Source of the DNA: Schizochytrium sp. TIO01
Taxonomy: Eukaryota; Sar; Bigyra; Thraustochytrida; Thraustochytriidae
Assembly: GCA_004764695.1 (NCBI GenBank)
Contig: SMSO01000006.1
Location: forward strand, 724,859 to 788,858
Reading direction: 5' to 3'
Length of the DNA: 64,000 nt
Part shown: positions 34,337 through 45,596 of the stretch, piece by piece
Numbering within the stretch: position 1 is the stretch's first letter
Layout: each line of letters begins with the position of its first letter
The notes under the pieces: model-generated
The model's database searches: none
What the model was told of the DNA's origin: nothing
What the model saw: only the letters and a program-made list of their open reading frames with translations
Translations under genes and position numbers: made by a program

Positions 34337-35076
34337 GCTTCAAAACTTCGTGGGAACGAGTTTACGATGATTGGGTGATGTAATTTGATTAGGGGTATAA
34401 TAAGTGGGGCTGCGTGTTAGAAGAGCGTGAACGCTCAGGGTCGTTTTTCTTGTTTAGCGGAGCCTCGGCCCGTGAAAAGCTCGGGTCGATTTCGAGCCGA
34501 GCGAAATGGAGCGAAAGGAGAAGAAGAAGAAGAGGTTCATTGTTTGTTGCATTCATTGTTTTCGTGACTTACTTCATGAACTTTGAAGGACCATACTAAG
34601 TTGAGTGACCTTTTTCTTTTCTTTCTCTTTTAAAAACTAAACATCTTCAAACTAAACTAAACAAAACTAACCTTCAGAAGCAAAAAGGAAAGAAAAGAAA
34701 AGAGAAAAACAGAAAAACAGAAAAGATAGATGAGATGAGATGAAGACAAAAGGATTTGTTATTGTAGATTGATTTCCTCTCCTCTACGGTTTGCGCATGC
34801 CTAGGAGGGGCGTAGGAGGTGCTAGAAGGGAAACAGTTTTTCCCGTCTTTCGCGATGATGTGCTTTCTTTCTTGCATTGGCGCCCTTCGCGCTGTCGCGC
34901 CTTGTGCGAAGTCCTCCTCATCGATATCGGAGGGAGGGAGAAGGAGAGGAGGACATCAATTGCGCTCTCGACGCGAAGCCACGCGATGCTCCAAAGAGGG
35001 GCGGCTCACTCACGCGTAACAAGTGTTTGTGGAAATCCTGTGAAAACATTGTAAACTCGGAAAATGATTTACCTGC

Positions 35077-35166
35077 TGCATTGCATTGCATTGCATTGCA
35101 TTGCATGGCATTGCATTACATTGCACTACATTGCACTGCATTACATTGCAATACATTGCATTACAC
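35077..35166. repeat. GCATT pentamer array
   Basis: About 18 units of GCATT: perfect at the left, degenerating to ACATT, GCACT and CAATA variants at the right. Confidence 0.9.
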
Positions 35167-35427
35167 GATTGGTAAGCCAGCGGTAGGAGTTAGAGGTATG
35201 TAAGCAAAGAAAAAAGAAAAAGAAACGAGGGAGAGAGAAAGAGAGAATGTGAGGGAACGAGTGCTGAGTAGGGAAGTAAGGAAGTTATGGGAAGTAAGGA
35301 GGTCAGCAAGACAGAAAAACTGCTTTTTCATTACTTCTTTATTTACTTATTGAATGTTTACTCCTTCACTTACTTTTTAGGAGAGAGGGAAAACAGAAAG
35401 AGGCTTCGAAAGAGGGGGAATGAGAGG

Positions 35428-35505
35428 GAAATGAAAGGAAAGTAAAAGGAAAGTGAAAGGAAAGTGAAAGGAAAGTGAAAGGAAAGTAAAAGGAAAGTAA
35501 AAGGA
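35428..35505. repeat. Polypurine 11-mer array upstream of the carrier gene
   Basis: Seven tandem copies of an 11-base unit of the type AAAGGAAAGTG/A. The array ends 133 bases before the carrier ATG. The longer stretch 35386-35520 is nearly all purine. Confidence 0.9.
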
Positions 35506-35638
35506 TGAAAGAAAGCGAGAACAGCAATCTTGCAATTTTGGAGCAGCAAACACGCAACTCAGGAGTGCTTTGAAGAGTCTGAAATAGGCGACGCAGGCAA
35601 CCGTAGTCAGGTCTTCTCTCGAACAAACAAACAGCACA

Positions 35639-37044
35639 ATGGCAGCAGAACAGGCCAAGGCTTTCATCTCCGGCGGTGTCGGTGGCATGTGCCTCGTCGC
35701 CGTCGGACACCCGCTCGACACCATTAAGGTGAAGATGCAAACGTCCAACGAGTAAGTTAGATGCTCTATGGCTGGGAGGCGACCAAAAGATTGCGAATCA
35801 TGTTCACCCAGCTCGTTCATCTGGACTGTGACTGTTTTCATACTTTTGGAGCTCTCCAGGTTTTTGAGTCCACGATGGAAAATGACAACCCTTCTGCCTG
35901 CATGCAGGCGAACTCGCGCGTGTGGACTCGGGATATTTGAAGGATATTAGTACTGACCTGACGCGGAATTGATGATTGGAACTGTATAGGTACGCTGGCA
36001 TGTCTGATTGCTTCCGCAAGATCATTGCCAAGGACGGCCCTAAGGGACTCTTCGCTGGTATGGCCGCCCCCCTGGCCGGTATCACCCCCATTTTTGCGGT
36101 CTACTTTTGGGTAAGTGCTCATTTATTATCAACCTGAGGCAGAACAGGAGCAGCGATACGGACGAGCGGGCATAAGGAGTATTTGCACCTTCGATTCTAG
36201 CGTAGGCTTTAACATTGTGCAACAACCCTTGCCCTTGCTTGTTTGTTGTGGTTGTCACTGTCGTCTCGAGTATGTTTGTTTGTCTGTTTGTTCGCAAGTG
36301 CAGGAAAGCTGACGTCAGCATTTTTTCAAATTCAATTAACTCTTTGTTCATATGCGACCATTATGGAATCATACAACAAAAAATGATCTGATAACATGAA
36401 CTCAAAATTTACAGGGTTTCGATGTCGGTAAGCAGATCGCTCGCGCCTTCGAGGGCACGGGCCCCGATCAACAGCTGAGTTCTGCTGGCATCATGTTTGC
36501 TGGTGGCTTCTCTGCCATCCCCGGTTCCGCTGTCATGGTCCCGGGTGACCGCATCAAGGTCATTCTCCAGTCTCAGGGCGATGGTCCCAAGAAGTACAAC
36601 GGCCCCATCGACTGTGCCAAGAAGATCTACGCTGAAGATGGTATTCGCGGTCTCTACAAGGGTACCGCCCTCACCCTCCTCCGCGATGTCCCTGGTTCCG
36701 TCGCTTACTACGGTGCTTACGAGATCATGAAGCTCAACATGCCTGAGTCCTTCCCCGGTGGTGCTAGCGGCGCCTTCAGCACCGTCTTCTGTGGTGGTAT
36801 GGCTGGTGTCATGAACTGGATTGTCTCCGTGCCCCCTGATGTCCTCAAGAGCCGCTACCAGACTGCCCCCAACGGCACCTACCCCGGTGGTATTCGCCAA
36901 GTCCTCTCTGAGCTCATCGCTCAGGAGGGTGTTGGTGCCCTCTACAAGGGTATCGCCCCGGCTCTTGTCCGTGCCTTCCCCGCCAACGCTGCTTGCTTCC
37001 TCGGTGTTGAGACCTCCAAGAAGTTTCTCAACATGTACTTCTAA
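35639..37044 (+). CDS. Mitochondrial carnitine/acylcarnitine carrier (SLC25A20/CACT type)
   Basis: Three exons (35639-35751, 35990-36110, 36415-37044) joined in phases 2 and 0 encode 287 residues, near the usual length of about 300. The three carrier-family repeats each show the P-x-[D/E]-x-x-[K/R] signature: PLDTIK at 25-30, PGDRIK at 121-126 and PPDVLK at 218-223. The PG-D/E-RIK form in repeat 2, the GIRGLYKGT motif, LRDVPGS, the [12 protein letters not shown] stretch and the closing [12 protein letters not shown] segment match animal and fungal carnitine/acylcarnitine carriers closely. The family exchanges acylcarnitines for free carnitine across the inner mitochondrial membrane to feed beta-oxidation. 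Codons end strongly in C, suggesting high expression. Both donors are GTAAGT. A polypurine array lies just upstream. Confidence 0.95.
35752..35989 (+). other. Intron 1 of the carnitine/acylcarnitine carrier
   Basis: 238 bases, GTAAGT to TATAG, splitting a Glu codon (phase 2). Reading through would stop at once, because the donor supplies TAA in frame. Confidence 0.95.
36111..36414 (+). other. Intron 2 of the carnitine/acylcarnitine carrier
   Basis: 304 bases, GTAAGT to TTTACAG, phase 0, between the Trp that ends exon 2 and the Gly-Phe that opens exon 3. Confidence 0.95.
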
Positions 37045-37840
37045 GTTGTCATCTGTGGTACATTGGCTGTGCCTTCTCATATACAGTAATTACACACCTA
37101 CATCTCACCCAAGCTACACCTTCTCTTGGGGCTTTAAGAGAGCCCGCCTAGTTCGCAATTATAGATATAGCAGCAAAATGTGCGGTGGCAAAGGCACGAA
37201 GATTTGAGAGTAAGCCCTGTGTCTCTGGTCCTCCACAAAGTGTACTCTGATACACTCCTCGGGGTTTCCTGTTCGCTTGCTTTTCTTTGGGTGAAAAATT
37301 GCCTCCACGGTTGCCGCTTGCATCGAGTCGATCATACATTACTTATCTAAATCTTAAAACACACAAACTACAACCACATTTTTTTAACAAACTCTTTATC
37401 ATTCCGTTTCGTTTTTGATTATTATAATATCTCTCTTTTTGTTTAGCCTATGTTTACAGGTTCTTCATAATAAAACCAGGTTATGAACAAGTAAACAAAA
37501 CATTACCTAGTATGTATAAAGAACAGGTTGACATTATATTATTTTATCGCAATCATTTCATTAACCCGTGTCACCAGGTCTATTAGGATGATGTAGAAAA
37601 TTTGCACTTTGGAATTAATTCAACTGTTGGAAATTGGTACACCTTTGCTTATATCAGCTATCTGAATGAACGTAAAACCGCATTGAAATTTACAAGCTGT
37701 CATGGCCATTGTGTGAGTGAGTATTTATACATTCACGATTTGTCTCACAGACCAAGTAGAACTTAATTAAATAAACATAATAAGGACGAGTGCCTTACAC
37801 ACCGACATCGTCGCATTTTGATCCACAATTGCCGCGCTCC
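37045..37840. other. Intergenic region between convergent genes
   Basis: The 3' flanks of the carrier (+) and of the poly-serine protein gene (-). AT-rich from about 37360, with no open frame of note and no clear terminator signal. Confidence 0.6.
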
Positions 37841-38565
37841 TTAGCCAAGGAATACACCTGATAATAGATCTTCAAAAACCTCCATGCAAGTGCGACGCTT
37901 GTGACGAGTAACCCGACGTGGGCTCCCTTCAGGTATTTGTCCAGATGCATTTGTACCTACATTGTTGCGCCTGCCACGGGTGTTGCGTGAGGTATCAAGA
38001 TACCTAGTTTGCATGTGCTTGTTTGGTATCCATGGACGACCGTCGTCACGATCAATTGGTGGCCGTTTTTCACGTGCTTTCCGAGGACCAGGCTTACGTG
38101 CAGCTGCCCTTGATTGTTGCTCGCGGCGTCTTGAGCGAAGATCACACGACTTATTACTGGAAACATCTTTATCTTCTTCCTCTTCTTCAAGTTCAACATC
38201 AGAGACAATCTCATCAACGAAAAAGCTCAGAGGAATGTCGTCCCATGCAAGAAATTTACGCAACTTTAAAAGACGTGCGCCCCAGCGTTCTGCTTCAGTC
38301 AGCTCCTCATCAGTCGGCAAAACGACACCATTAACTTCTGGAATTCCAAAAAGAGATTCTGCTCGAGACCGAGGCGTACTGTCGCCGACTGAACCTTCTG
38401 ACGCTAGTAAATCTTCTGCAGCATTATCAGACTGGTCGATAATATGTGTGGATTCCGAAACCATTCTTAAACTCTCTGGTTCAAGTTTATTCTCAATACT
38501 CAGGCTCTTTGTGCCGCATCGACTGTTTTCTTCACTGTCACTCCGAGACCTGTTGTTATTATTAT

Positions 38566-38655
<90 letters not shown>

Positions 38656-39070
38656 GACAGTACTTCACCTCATTCGAAGAAGGTTCGCCACTCCATAAAG
38701 ATACAGTTGAGCCCGAGGACTGTGTAATTTGGCTTTCTAGGCTGCGTGTATAATTTATGACATGCTGAGTTATAACCTCTAAACGTGAGTGCAGAAGCTC
38801 TGCTTGTAGAGCCTTGGGCACTGCTGCGCACCGTCGTTGGCGCCGTTGACCTTGTGAGCAGACCTCGATACGATCTTGCTTGCAAGCTTCCTCGTATGGT
38901 GGAGTCCTCGGACCATCGAACTCTGTAAGCTTGAGGCAGTCTGTGAAAAGTTTATCACTTTTCAAAGTAGTTGAACAGGCTGGGGGCAATGCTCCGGGAA
39001 CAACACATTGCTTGCCCGGGCGAGAATGCTTCTCCCGCCAACTACGACGGGTAAAAACTTCACGAGTCAT
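37841..39070 (-). CDS. Uncharacterised protein with a 28-residue serine run
   Basis: A single-exon frame for 409 residues starting at an ATG. Order of features: a basic N-terminus, a Cys/Arg/Gln-rich region (50-90), a pure serine run at 140-167 followed by six Asn, an Asp/Ser/Glu-rich segment, a more ordered stretch around 255-290 with hydrophobic residues (Trp-Gly-Ala-Arg-Leu-Leu, then Trp-Asp-Asp-Ile-Pro-Leu), an acidic patch at about 290-300 and a long Arg/Lys-rich C-terminal region. The composition suggests a nuclear, nucleic-acid-associated protein, but that is inference; no domain is recognised. The frame's length and its structured parts outside the repeat argue that it is a real gene. 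A long poly-Leu frame on the other strand is its shadow. Confidence 0.7.
38570..38653 (-). repeat. (AGC)28 codon repeat encoding polyserine
   Basis: Twenty-eight uninterrupted AGC codons on the coding (minus) strand, followed by six Asn codons (AAC/AAT). As DNA this is a CAG/CTG-class trinucleotide repeat, a type prone to length change. Confidence 0.97.
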
Positions 39071-41882
39071 ATTTTCTGCTTTCTTCTTCTTGTGGATAGT
39101 AGATCAATTTGTGTCTTCGACAAAGTCAAGACTCTTATTGGACTTGTTCGGCAATGATGTTTGGGATTTGCTTGCTAGTTTGTTTTCCAAGTTTCAGGTG
39201 GACTATCCGACAAAGGCGAGCAATATATCTTCGTTCTATCTTAAACAATGAAAATCTGAACAGCACTTGGGCCCAAGGAACCTCCTCTCCCGCTTAAAGT
39301 TGTCGGATCGTACTTACTAGAAAGAAAACGCCACGTCTTCTATGCGTACTTACTTGCTTATTTGCAATTGAGTTCGTTTTGTAGCAAAGAATGCTCCTAA
39401 TACTTATATGTGAGTGAGTCTATTCTATACCCACGCCAACAAAGCAAGCACGAGCTTATTCCACGATCAGAACCTTGCACGTGGGCTCAATTATTCCAAA
39501 TTTCTACTCAGCTTGTTTGCTGGCTAGTACTTTCTAGTCTGGCACTCACCCAAGCAGGATTGCGCTTTGAACACCGGGTGCACGGCGTTCGCAAGAGAAA
39601 GTTTACTCCGTACGAAGTTTTCTTTTTCGGCGCAAAAAAAACAATGCACGTGCCCCAGCTGTTCGGGTCCCAATCGGCCACGTGAGTTGTAGAGCCCTTG
39701 GGCAAACCCTCTATTTGTAGAGGAATGGTTGGCAATTTATCCAATGGATTACAGGTTCCGGAATTACAGATTTGCCTCTCGCTCGATTGCCAGTCTCACC
39801 AGAGTCTAATATCACTCTAAACACTCTTAGTCCTGTGATTCTTTCGCTAGCTAGAACTATTACTACTGCTACGGCTGCCCTTTCCCCTGAGCCAGAAGTT
39901 TCTCTTTTCCGATACTTTCAGTTTCTCTCCGAGTCTATCTCCAGGTTCATCCACTTCGGTACTTCCTATCTCTACTCCAACCTGTGCCCCATTTGTGCAA
40001 ATCTGCCTGAACGTGTCTTTAGTCATTAGCTGGCCGCTCAATCTTTTGTCCTATTTCCTGCCAAAACTAGGTAGTGGTCTGGCTATCAATTGAATTACTT
40101 TATTATATTTTTTTTCGTCTTGGTAATTTTATTTTTAACTGCCTCTCTATTCTAACGCAGATTGGGTTAACTCCTCGAACTCAACATGAAGTTGATACGT
40201 GCCTACTTCGCCCTTCTGTCCGTATGATCGAATTGTCTTTTCTATCGTAACCAAGTCTTTCTTCATCGATTGGAACTCAACTGTTTACTCGGAATTGATC
40301 GTGAGAGCAGGACGAAGACACCTTGGTGTAAAAAGGCAAGCTCACACAATGCTAGGCGACGAAAGAGCCTTTTGTCGAGGCAGCGCATACTTCAGAATTG
40401 ACGCTGATAAACTACACGTGCCCTCCAACTAGCGGTAAAGCTCATTCTAAAAATAATTTGGTCAATCTAATTGCTTCAGGCTGCACAGAGATTAGAAACG
40501 TAGGACAACTGAGATGCAAGTCCACTGTTGAATTTTAATGTAGACCTGAAGTCTGAAGGCATGATGCGGCTCATTTTAAGAAACACACACAACCTCTGGC
40601 ACAGCCTGCGCGGCAGAAATGGTGCTTCTTCGAAGCTACTTTAGAACCGAATTACTATCTCTTTACATCCTTCTCGCCTTTAAAGTTGCTACCTCTTGAA
40701 ACCTCACTTTGTCGATTGATGAATCAGAGCTCTGCACAAAAAAAAATCGCCAGCAGAGAGAATCCACATGTTTGAGCTGCGAAAGTGAGAGCTAACTCAT
40801 TTTCTCCTTTGGACTCCTTTGGAGGCTCTGGCACGATGGCACGATGGCATGATGGCAGCAGAGGGTATAGCTTGAGCGATCTGTTTTGAAAGAGCAGTAT
40901 CGTCATCCAGAGTATTTTATTTTCTCTTTCAATTTTTTCCGCGCTGCTTGTAAAATAACAACAGTGTACTCGCCCTACTACAGAAGTAATTTACTATTTA
41001 TTATTATTAATGTTATTACTATTATTATTACTCATTTATTCAGTTATTCATTCATTTTTACTGAAAAATTCCTAGGTACCTCTAGTACTAGCTATCATTA
41101 CACTCTGGATTTGCCGATTGATTTGTAGCAGCAAAAGTCAAGTCAGACACATTTGCGGCGATCGCATGGTAGACTGAAAAATGTGGAATAAATGGCATCG
41201 GTGAGGGCCTCGCAGAAACTCGAAACTGGTTGACACCCTTAATGAATAGCTTGGAATTCGGAGTCAAAAGAATCCATCGCAAACCCAGATTTACTCTTAC
41301 TAGCAGCAGCAAATCACTTGCCGGAGGCTGCTACCTTGCGCGGACTTGGAGGTCTCCCCGAAGAAAGAAGCTGAGCAGGGCCGTTGTAGCGAGCAATCTG
41401 TTGGACTCACAGAGGCTTCTCCGGGGCGTATGCGCGTGCATCTCCAGCATTATGAAGCGTTGAAGTTGCTCCTTGACCATAGACAGTCATGAGTGGCAAT
41501 CAACCGCACAGCTAAACAACAATTCGGCAGGCGTAATGGCTAAGCCCATCGTAGCTCTCGAAAGTAAGAGTATTGAAGAAGCGTAGAACATCTCTTGAAG
41601 TATTCGAAACTTGCAAGTGCTGGACCTTGCTAGCTATTCTTTAGCACACAGACCAAGGACCAATATGGAGCGTCGTTTGCAAAAACGTATCACAGAACTA
41701 ACTACTAATTCCTCATTAGTACTTTCTGTAGCAGGAAAGAGCACGTTTGCAAACTTGCTCCTTGGATTAACAGAGCACCTGCCGGAGCATTTCTCAGCCC
41801 TCCGAAGTCGAGGCAAATGATTGCCAGCTGTAAAGCGTGATCATGAAAGCGTCCGTGATTTGATTTAAACGGCATGCATGTG
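39071..41882. other. Region without a resolved gene
   Basis: Mixed-composition DNA with short frames on both strands. The best is the minus-strand stretch at 39.55-39.80 kb. A GCACGATG-type triplicate lies at about 40830-40857 and an ATT-rich stretch at about 41.0 kb. The frame at 41611-41820 contains a Gly-Lys-Ser-Thr but is not a convincing P-loop protein. Confidence 0.5.
39550..39795 (-). CDS. Possible exon (unidentified)
   Basis: A minus-strand open stretch of about 82 codons that reads as a plausible protein, with six Cys, Trp-Asp-Pro-Asn-Ser-Trp-Gly and a basic patch. It reaches a perfect donor in phase 0 (Pro-Ala-Trp|GTGAGT, GT at 39548-39549). There is no ATG at its head and no clear acceptor, so only a fragment can be proposed. 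Without splicing it ends at 39508. Confidence 0.2.
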
Positions 41883-42305
41883 CTAAAACTTCTCTTGCGT
41901 AAGCATGAGAGGAAATGCCGCGGCTTTGTAATCTGAAGGCCACCATGGTCTGAAGATGGAGAGAAACAAATACTAGTAGTGAAAAAGTTGAAAAATAGAA
42001 ATTAAAAAAATAAACAAAAAAGAATGAAAAAAATGAAAACTTACGGTTGCAGGATAATGAATGAGAAAGTAGATGTAATTTTGCTCAAAATAAATGCGCT
42101 GTCGCGTGCCGCAAGCCCGCGGATTTGGAGGTGAAAATGTTCGGTTGAATGGATAACATGGCGCATGCAGCCCTTGGCGGATAAACGTGTCAGAACATTA
42201 TCCCGCCCTATTTGACCAAAACATTGTGCCACCTGCTCAACTTCAACGTACTCTATTTTGGAATATTTTCCTGCTCTCTCGATTTTCCAAGAGTTTCTTT
42301 TTTAA
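41883..42305 (-). CDS. 3' end of a split gene, two exons (unidentified)
   Basis: The upstream exon is open from about 42305 to 42045 and includes RGLAARDSAFIL and a His/Glu/Arg mix. It ends CC|GTAAGT. The intron 41950-42044 (95 bases) is extremely pyrimidine-rich and ends CTCCATCTTCAG, with a CACTAC branch-like motif, which makes it one of the clearest introns in the window. The last exon 41883-41949 continues in phase for 22 codons (Pro-Trp-Trp-Pro-Ser-Asp-Tyr) to TAG. The 5' limit and earlier exons were not resolved; coding-like stretches further up the minus strand (42.37-42.48 kb) may belong to it. No family recognised. Confidence 0.35.
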
Positions 42306-45255
42306 TTAACATATATTCTTTTTTATCTCCGAAAAGAGACTTGCTCTTTCACAAGTCTTGGCGCCACTCTTTCGGTCATACGAACGTTGCCCGCGTCCTG
42401 GACACAACGAGCTGGAGCAGCAGCTCCTGTCTTCCTATTTTGCAAATACTGGCGAAAGAGCCTCCGTCAACAATATAGATGTAGAAACAATGAGACTAGG
42501 TAACGATAAAGCCTACTCGTACAAATTGTTGTGATCAAGCGCCAGTGCATTATTGAATACAGAGACATCCTACTTTCCTGCGCCCTTTCGCCAGAAAGTA
42601 GAAGTTTCATGTTCGGTATGAACCAAAGAGGGTTATTTGCATTGGTAGATCTGGCAGATATCGCTACCTTAGTGTCCGCAATTTGGTGCGCAGCAAACAA
42701 TTTGAAGCTGTTTCATCAAATTTGTACAAATCATAGATAGAATTATATTTCAAATTGCTGTTAAACCTTTATCAATTTGGATTTAAGGCTAAGAAAACAT
42801 CGGCTAGCTTTTCTTAGACTTATTTGAGAAATGTGCAGGAAACGATGCAATAAGAATCCCTTCAAGATGCTAATTATGAGACATAGGTTTAAATGTGCCC
42901 AGATAATTTTGATGTATCAATATAACATCAAACCAAATCGAAGTAAATTGCTTGCTATATTCTTCGTTAATGTGAATTCTTAATAAAACTCGAATCCTTC
43001 GCTTTGTTTGCAATGAACCGTTATTGGTCAGAAGTCTGACAAGACGGGACAGAGAGGTACTATGAAGCCGTAGAATCTTTTGATAATTTGGCTGACCCTC
43101 ATAGGTTCCGCCGCTGTCAAGGCCATTTGACCACCTCGAAGTATTCGAAAACAACTCGGCTCCACGGGGACAGGTACAAATTGTGAACAAACCAATTTTC
43201 ATGGCTTGACTCAAGCCTCAAATAGCAGTTCTCATAATAGATCCCACCACCATGGATATTTTCTGCGCAGTATGTCTGCAAGTTGAAGCAAAGCCACGCT
43301 CCAGAAACGCCATTTGATAATTCATTCTCAAAAGAGAGGCGATGTTTTTTGGAGGATTTTTGTGTGTTATCAAGAAATGGTCAAAATAGAATATGTCGAA
43401 GGTGTGCACCTCGAAAGATCCATCCATCTGGCCGAAAGAGCAACTAACAATTGGGAAGTGGAATCCGCGGAAGCAGATATCTGAGAGCCGAGCTGACTCT
43501 CAAAGGAGCAAGTGGGGGGCGCAAAGTGTGACATCTCAAGTTGCAATGTGATAAGTCATTCAAGTCATTCTGTCAAAGATTTGTTAATTTTTGAAAGAGT
43601 AGACTACAGGACCAGGATGACCTTAATGCCACAATTCGCAGCTTGGAATATCTTGAAACTCTGGTAACTATTGCAGCATTTTTGTCAAGGGTTATACACG
43701 CGGGTTTAAACTTTTTTAAACGCTTCTCAGAGGGGGAAATGCACTCCATAAATTGACAAATGAGTTTCAAGCTCAATCAGTTGAATGTAGGTCAGGGAAA
43801 TTAATTCTAACATGATGAATTAATTTTCGCCAATTTCAAGAACATACAAGATAAGTCAAACGAGCAAATGGTCAGGTAGAGAATCAAATCAAGTAAGGAC
43901 TGGAGCCTTTCACAAATCAATAAGAATTGCTGATTATAAAATCGCCGTACCACGAATTGACGAGAGGAAGAGAAAAACATAGTCAATAGCCCGGAAAACC
44001 AGTCATGAAAGCACGTTACTCGTGCACTGCTTGATTCACCAACTCAAACTCAGCGCAGGGTCTATTATATGAAAATTTGATATTCTCCCTGACATCTTTA
44101 TGCTTTTCATCACATATAGGCCTATATTATATATTTGTGCGTATAGATGTAGATGAATTTTGTATAATTCTAAGCATTTCATTAGGTGGGCAGTACTAGT
44201 ACCTTGTTACTACCTGTTAGTCTTACCATTCTTTTCTTTTCTTTTTTGGTTCTTTCAAAATATAAGAGAGATAGAAAAAATAAACGAGAGAATTGTCTAA
44301 GAAAAGATATAGACTGAGTTGATAATTTACCAGAATGCACAAGGAAACAGCATTAAATCTCTGGGCTACCGCCTACTAATGGCCATTGCTGATGTGTTCA
44401 GTTTGATTGCTACATCGGACAATCAAACCAGAATTTCAAAGGAGAAACTAGCTAGAATGTCCCGAACTTAGTTTTCATCTCAAGTTTGAGCACATCAAAG
44501 TTTTCATGCTTCTTTCATGAGATATTTTGCTCGTTTTGGGACAGTTTGTAGTTCCCAAATCTCCTATATCCAGCTTAGAGGCTTCTCATCGTGTTGTTAC
44601 AAACAGTACTTTCTAGTTATTATCCCACCCACCCTCGGGTTGTAGAGCAAATGATGAGTAGCTGCAAGGTGGACAGTTTATCCTACAAGAGATCTAGACA
44701 ATTTTGCGCTCCGTAAATGGCAATGTGCCTTGACTCAACTCGCAGTATATACTCATCCACTATTAAATTTTTTCAAGTGCGCTTGTTTACATGACAAAAT
44801 AGAATGATGCAGCTTTAGCAGTTGCTCTGACGAACTACAAACCCCGGTTTTAAAGTTCTTCGTGTGTTTATATCTACATAAGCTTTTAGCCTTAATTTTT
44901 TTAATGGAAAAAAAGGAATAAAGAATCAAAGAACGAATGCTTGGCCCAAGAACTCTCGGCAGCAACAGCAGTTCCTAAACGAATCAACACTCAATTCTAT
45001 TCAAACGAAGCTTCGTTTCGATATAGAACTAGAACAAAGACTTATCCAATCAAATGTTTTTGCATAGGCGCATGATGGTGCCTGCACAAACTTTGTCAAG
45101 GCGAATCTGGGGGTGGAGAACTGACAAGCCTTCCAACGACACAAAAGGTTCGAAAAAAAAGAAAACCCAGAATCACAAAGTCATACCGAACACTCAAGCG
45201 TCAACTAATTCAATGCTTTTAAAGGACGAGATGGTGCGCCAGCGAATGTTGGACT
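42306..45255. other. Region without a resolved gene
   Basis: Short frames only. The longest signal is a minus-strand frame from about 43500 to 42870 broken by one TGA at 43218-43220. The rest (43.5-45.2 kb) is AT-rich with nothing recognisable. Confidence 0.5.
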
Positions 45256-45596
45256 TTATTCATGGGAAAGCAGAGCTTGCAGTCGCCGCATGAGTAAACT
45301 TGCAGCCACTTTGAAATTAAAGTTGTAATTACATTACTGTTGTAAAATAAGTCAAACTCATTTGCTTTACTATTAAGTTTCTGGAATTGTTGTCTGTATA
45401 TTTGCCTGTGCAGGTTGTTGAGCCAACACTGAACCTGCTCTGCGAGGAGTGCGATGGCCTGTGCATAGTGTACGTGACCTGCCTCGTGCATTGAGTTGGC
45501 AAAGAACTTGACAGCCTGCAGCAGTTGCGGCGTGGTTATCTTGATAACGTCCTCAGTAGAATCAATATTAGCATAACAAAATTCGTATACTATTGC
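45256..45596 (-). CDS. 3' end of a split gene, two exons (unidentified)
   Basis: The main exon (45371 to 45571 or 45596) has C/G-ending codons and reads through TPQLLQAVKFFANSMHEAGH, then AIALLAEQVQ, an amphipathic-helix style sequence. It ends AAT-A|GTAAAG. A 62-base T-rich intron (45309-45370, ending TTTCAAAG) leads in phase to a last exon (45256-45308) reading MAASLLMRRLQALLSHE and a TAA. The acceptor of the main exon could be the CTAG at 45597 or the ACTGAG just before GAC-GTT, with a TGCTAAT branch-like motif. A plus-strand frame (45054-45293) overlaps the end and is probably a shadow. The family is not recognised; it looks like the helical C-terminus of a larger protein. Confidence 0.35.

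Larger units (their letters stand above)
25961..35520. other. Microsatellite-rich block B
   Basis: A second block dense in simple repeats, like 1-18.4 kb, with an SSR-poor interval at about 30.3-31.8 kb holding a 106-codon ATG frame at 30905-31225 of uncertain meaning. Other contents: a candidate split gene at 28.14-28.64 kb, a GC-rich stretch open in several frames at 29.2-29.48 kb, a GC island at 33.84-34.11 kb, and many arrays listed separately. No complete gene was resolved. Confidence 0.6.

Noticed and set aside
37962-38657. Plus-strand frame with a long poly-leucine or poly-cysteine run
   Set aside because: It is the antisense shadow of the AGC-repeat gene on the minus strand, which has the better composition and an ATG.
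41611-41820. Frame containing Ala-Gly-Lys-Ser-Thr, resembling a P-loop
   Set aside because: The upstream Gly of the Walker A pattern is missing, the frame is 69 codons, and no other NTPase motif is present.
43060-43130. Leu-Asp-Ser-Gly-Gly-Thr in the broken minus-strand frame, resembling a retroviral-type aspartic protease motif
   Set aside because: There is no hydrophobic flank or second conserved block and no reverse transcriptase or integrase nearby; one short motif is not evidence of a retroelement.
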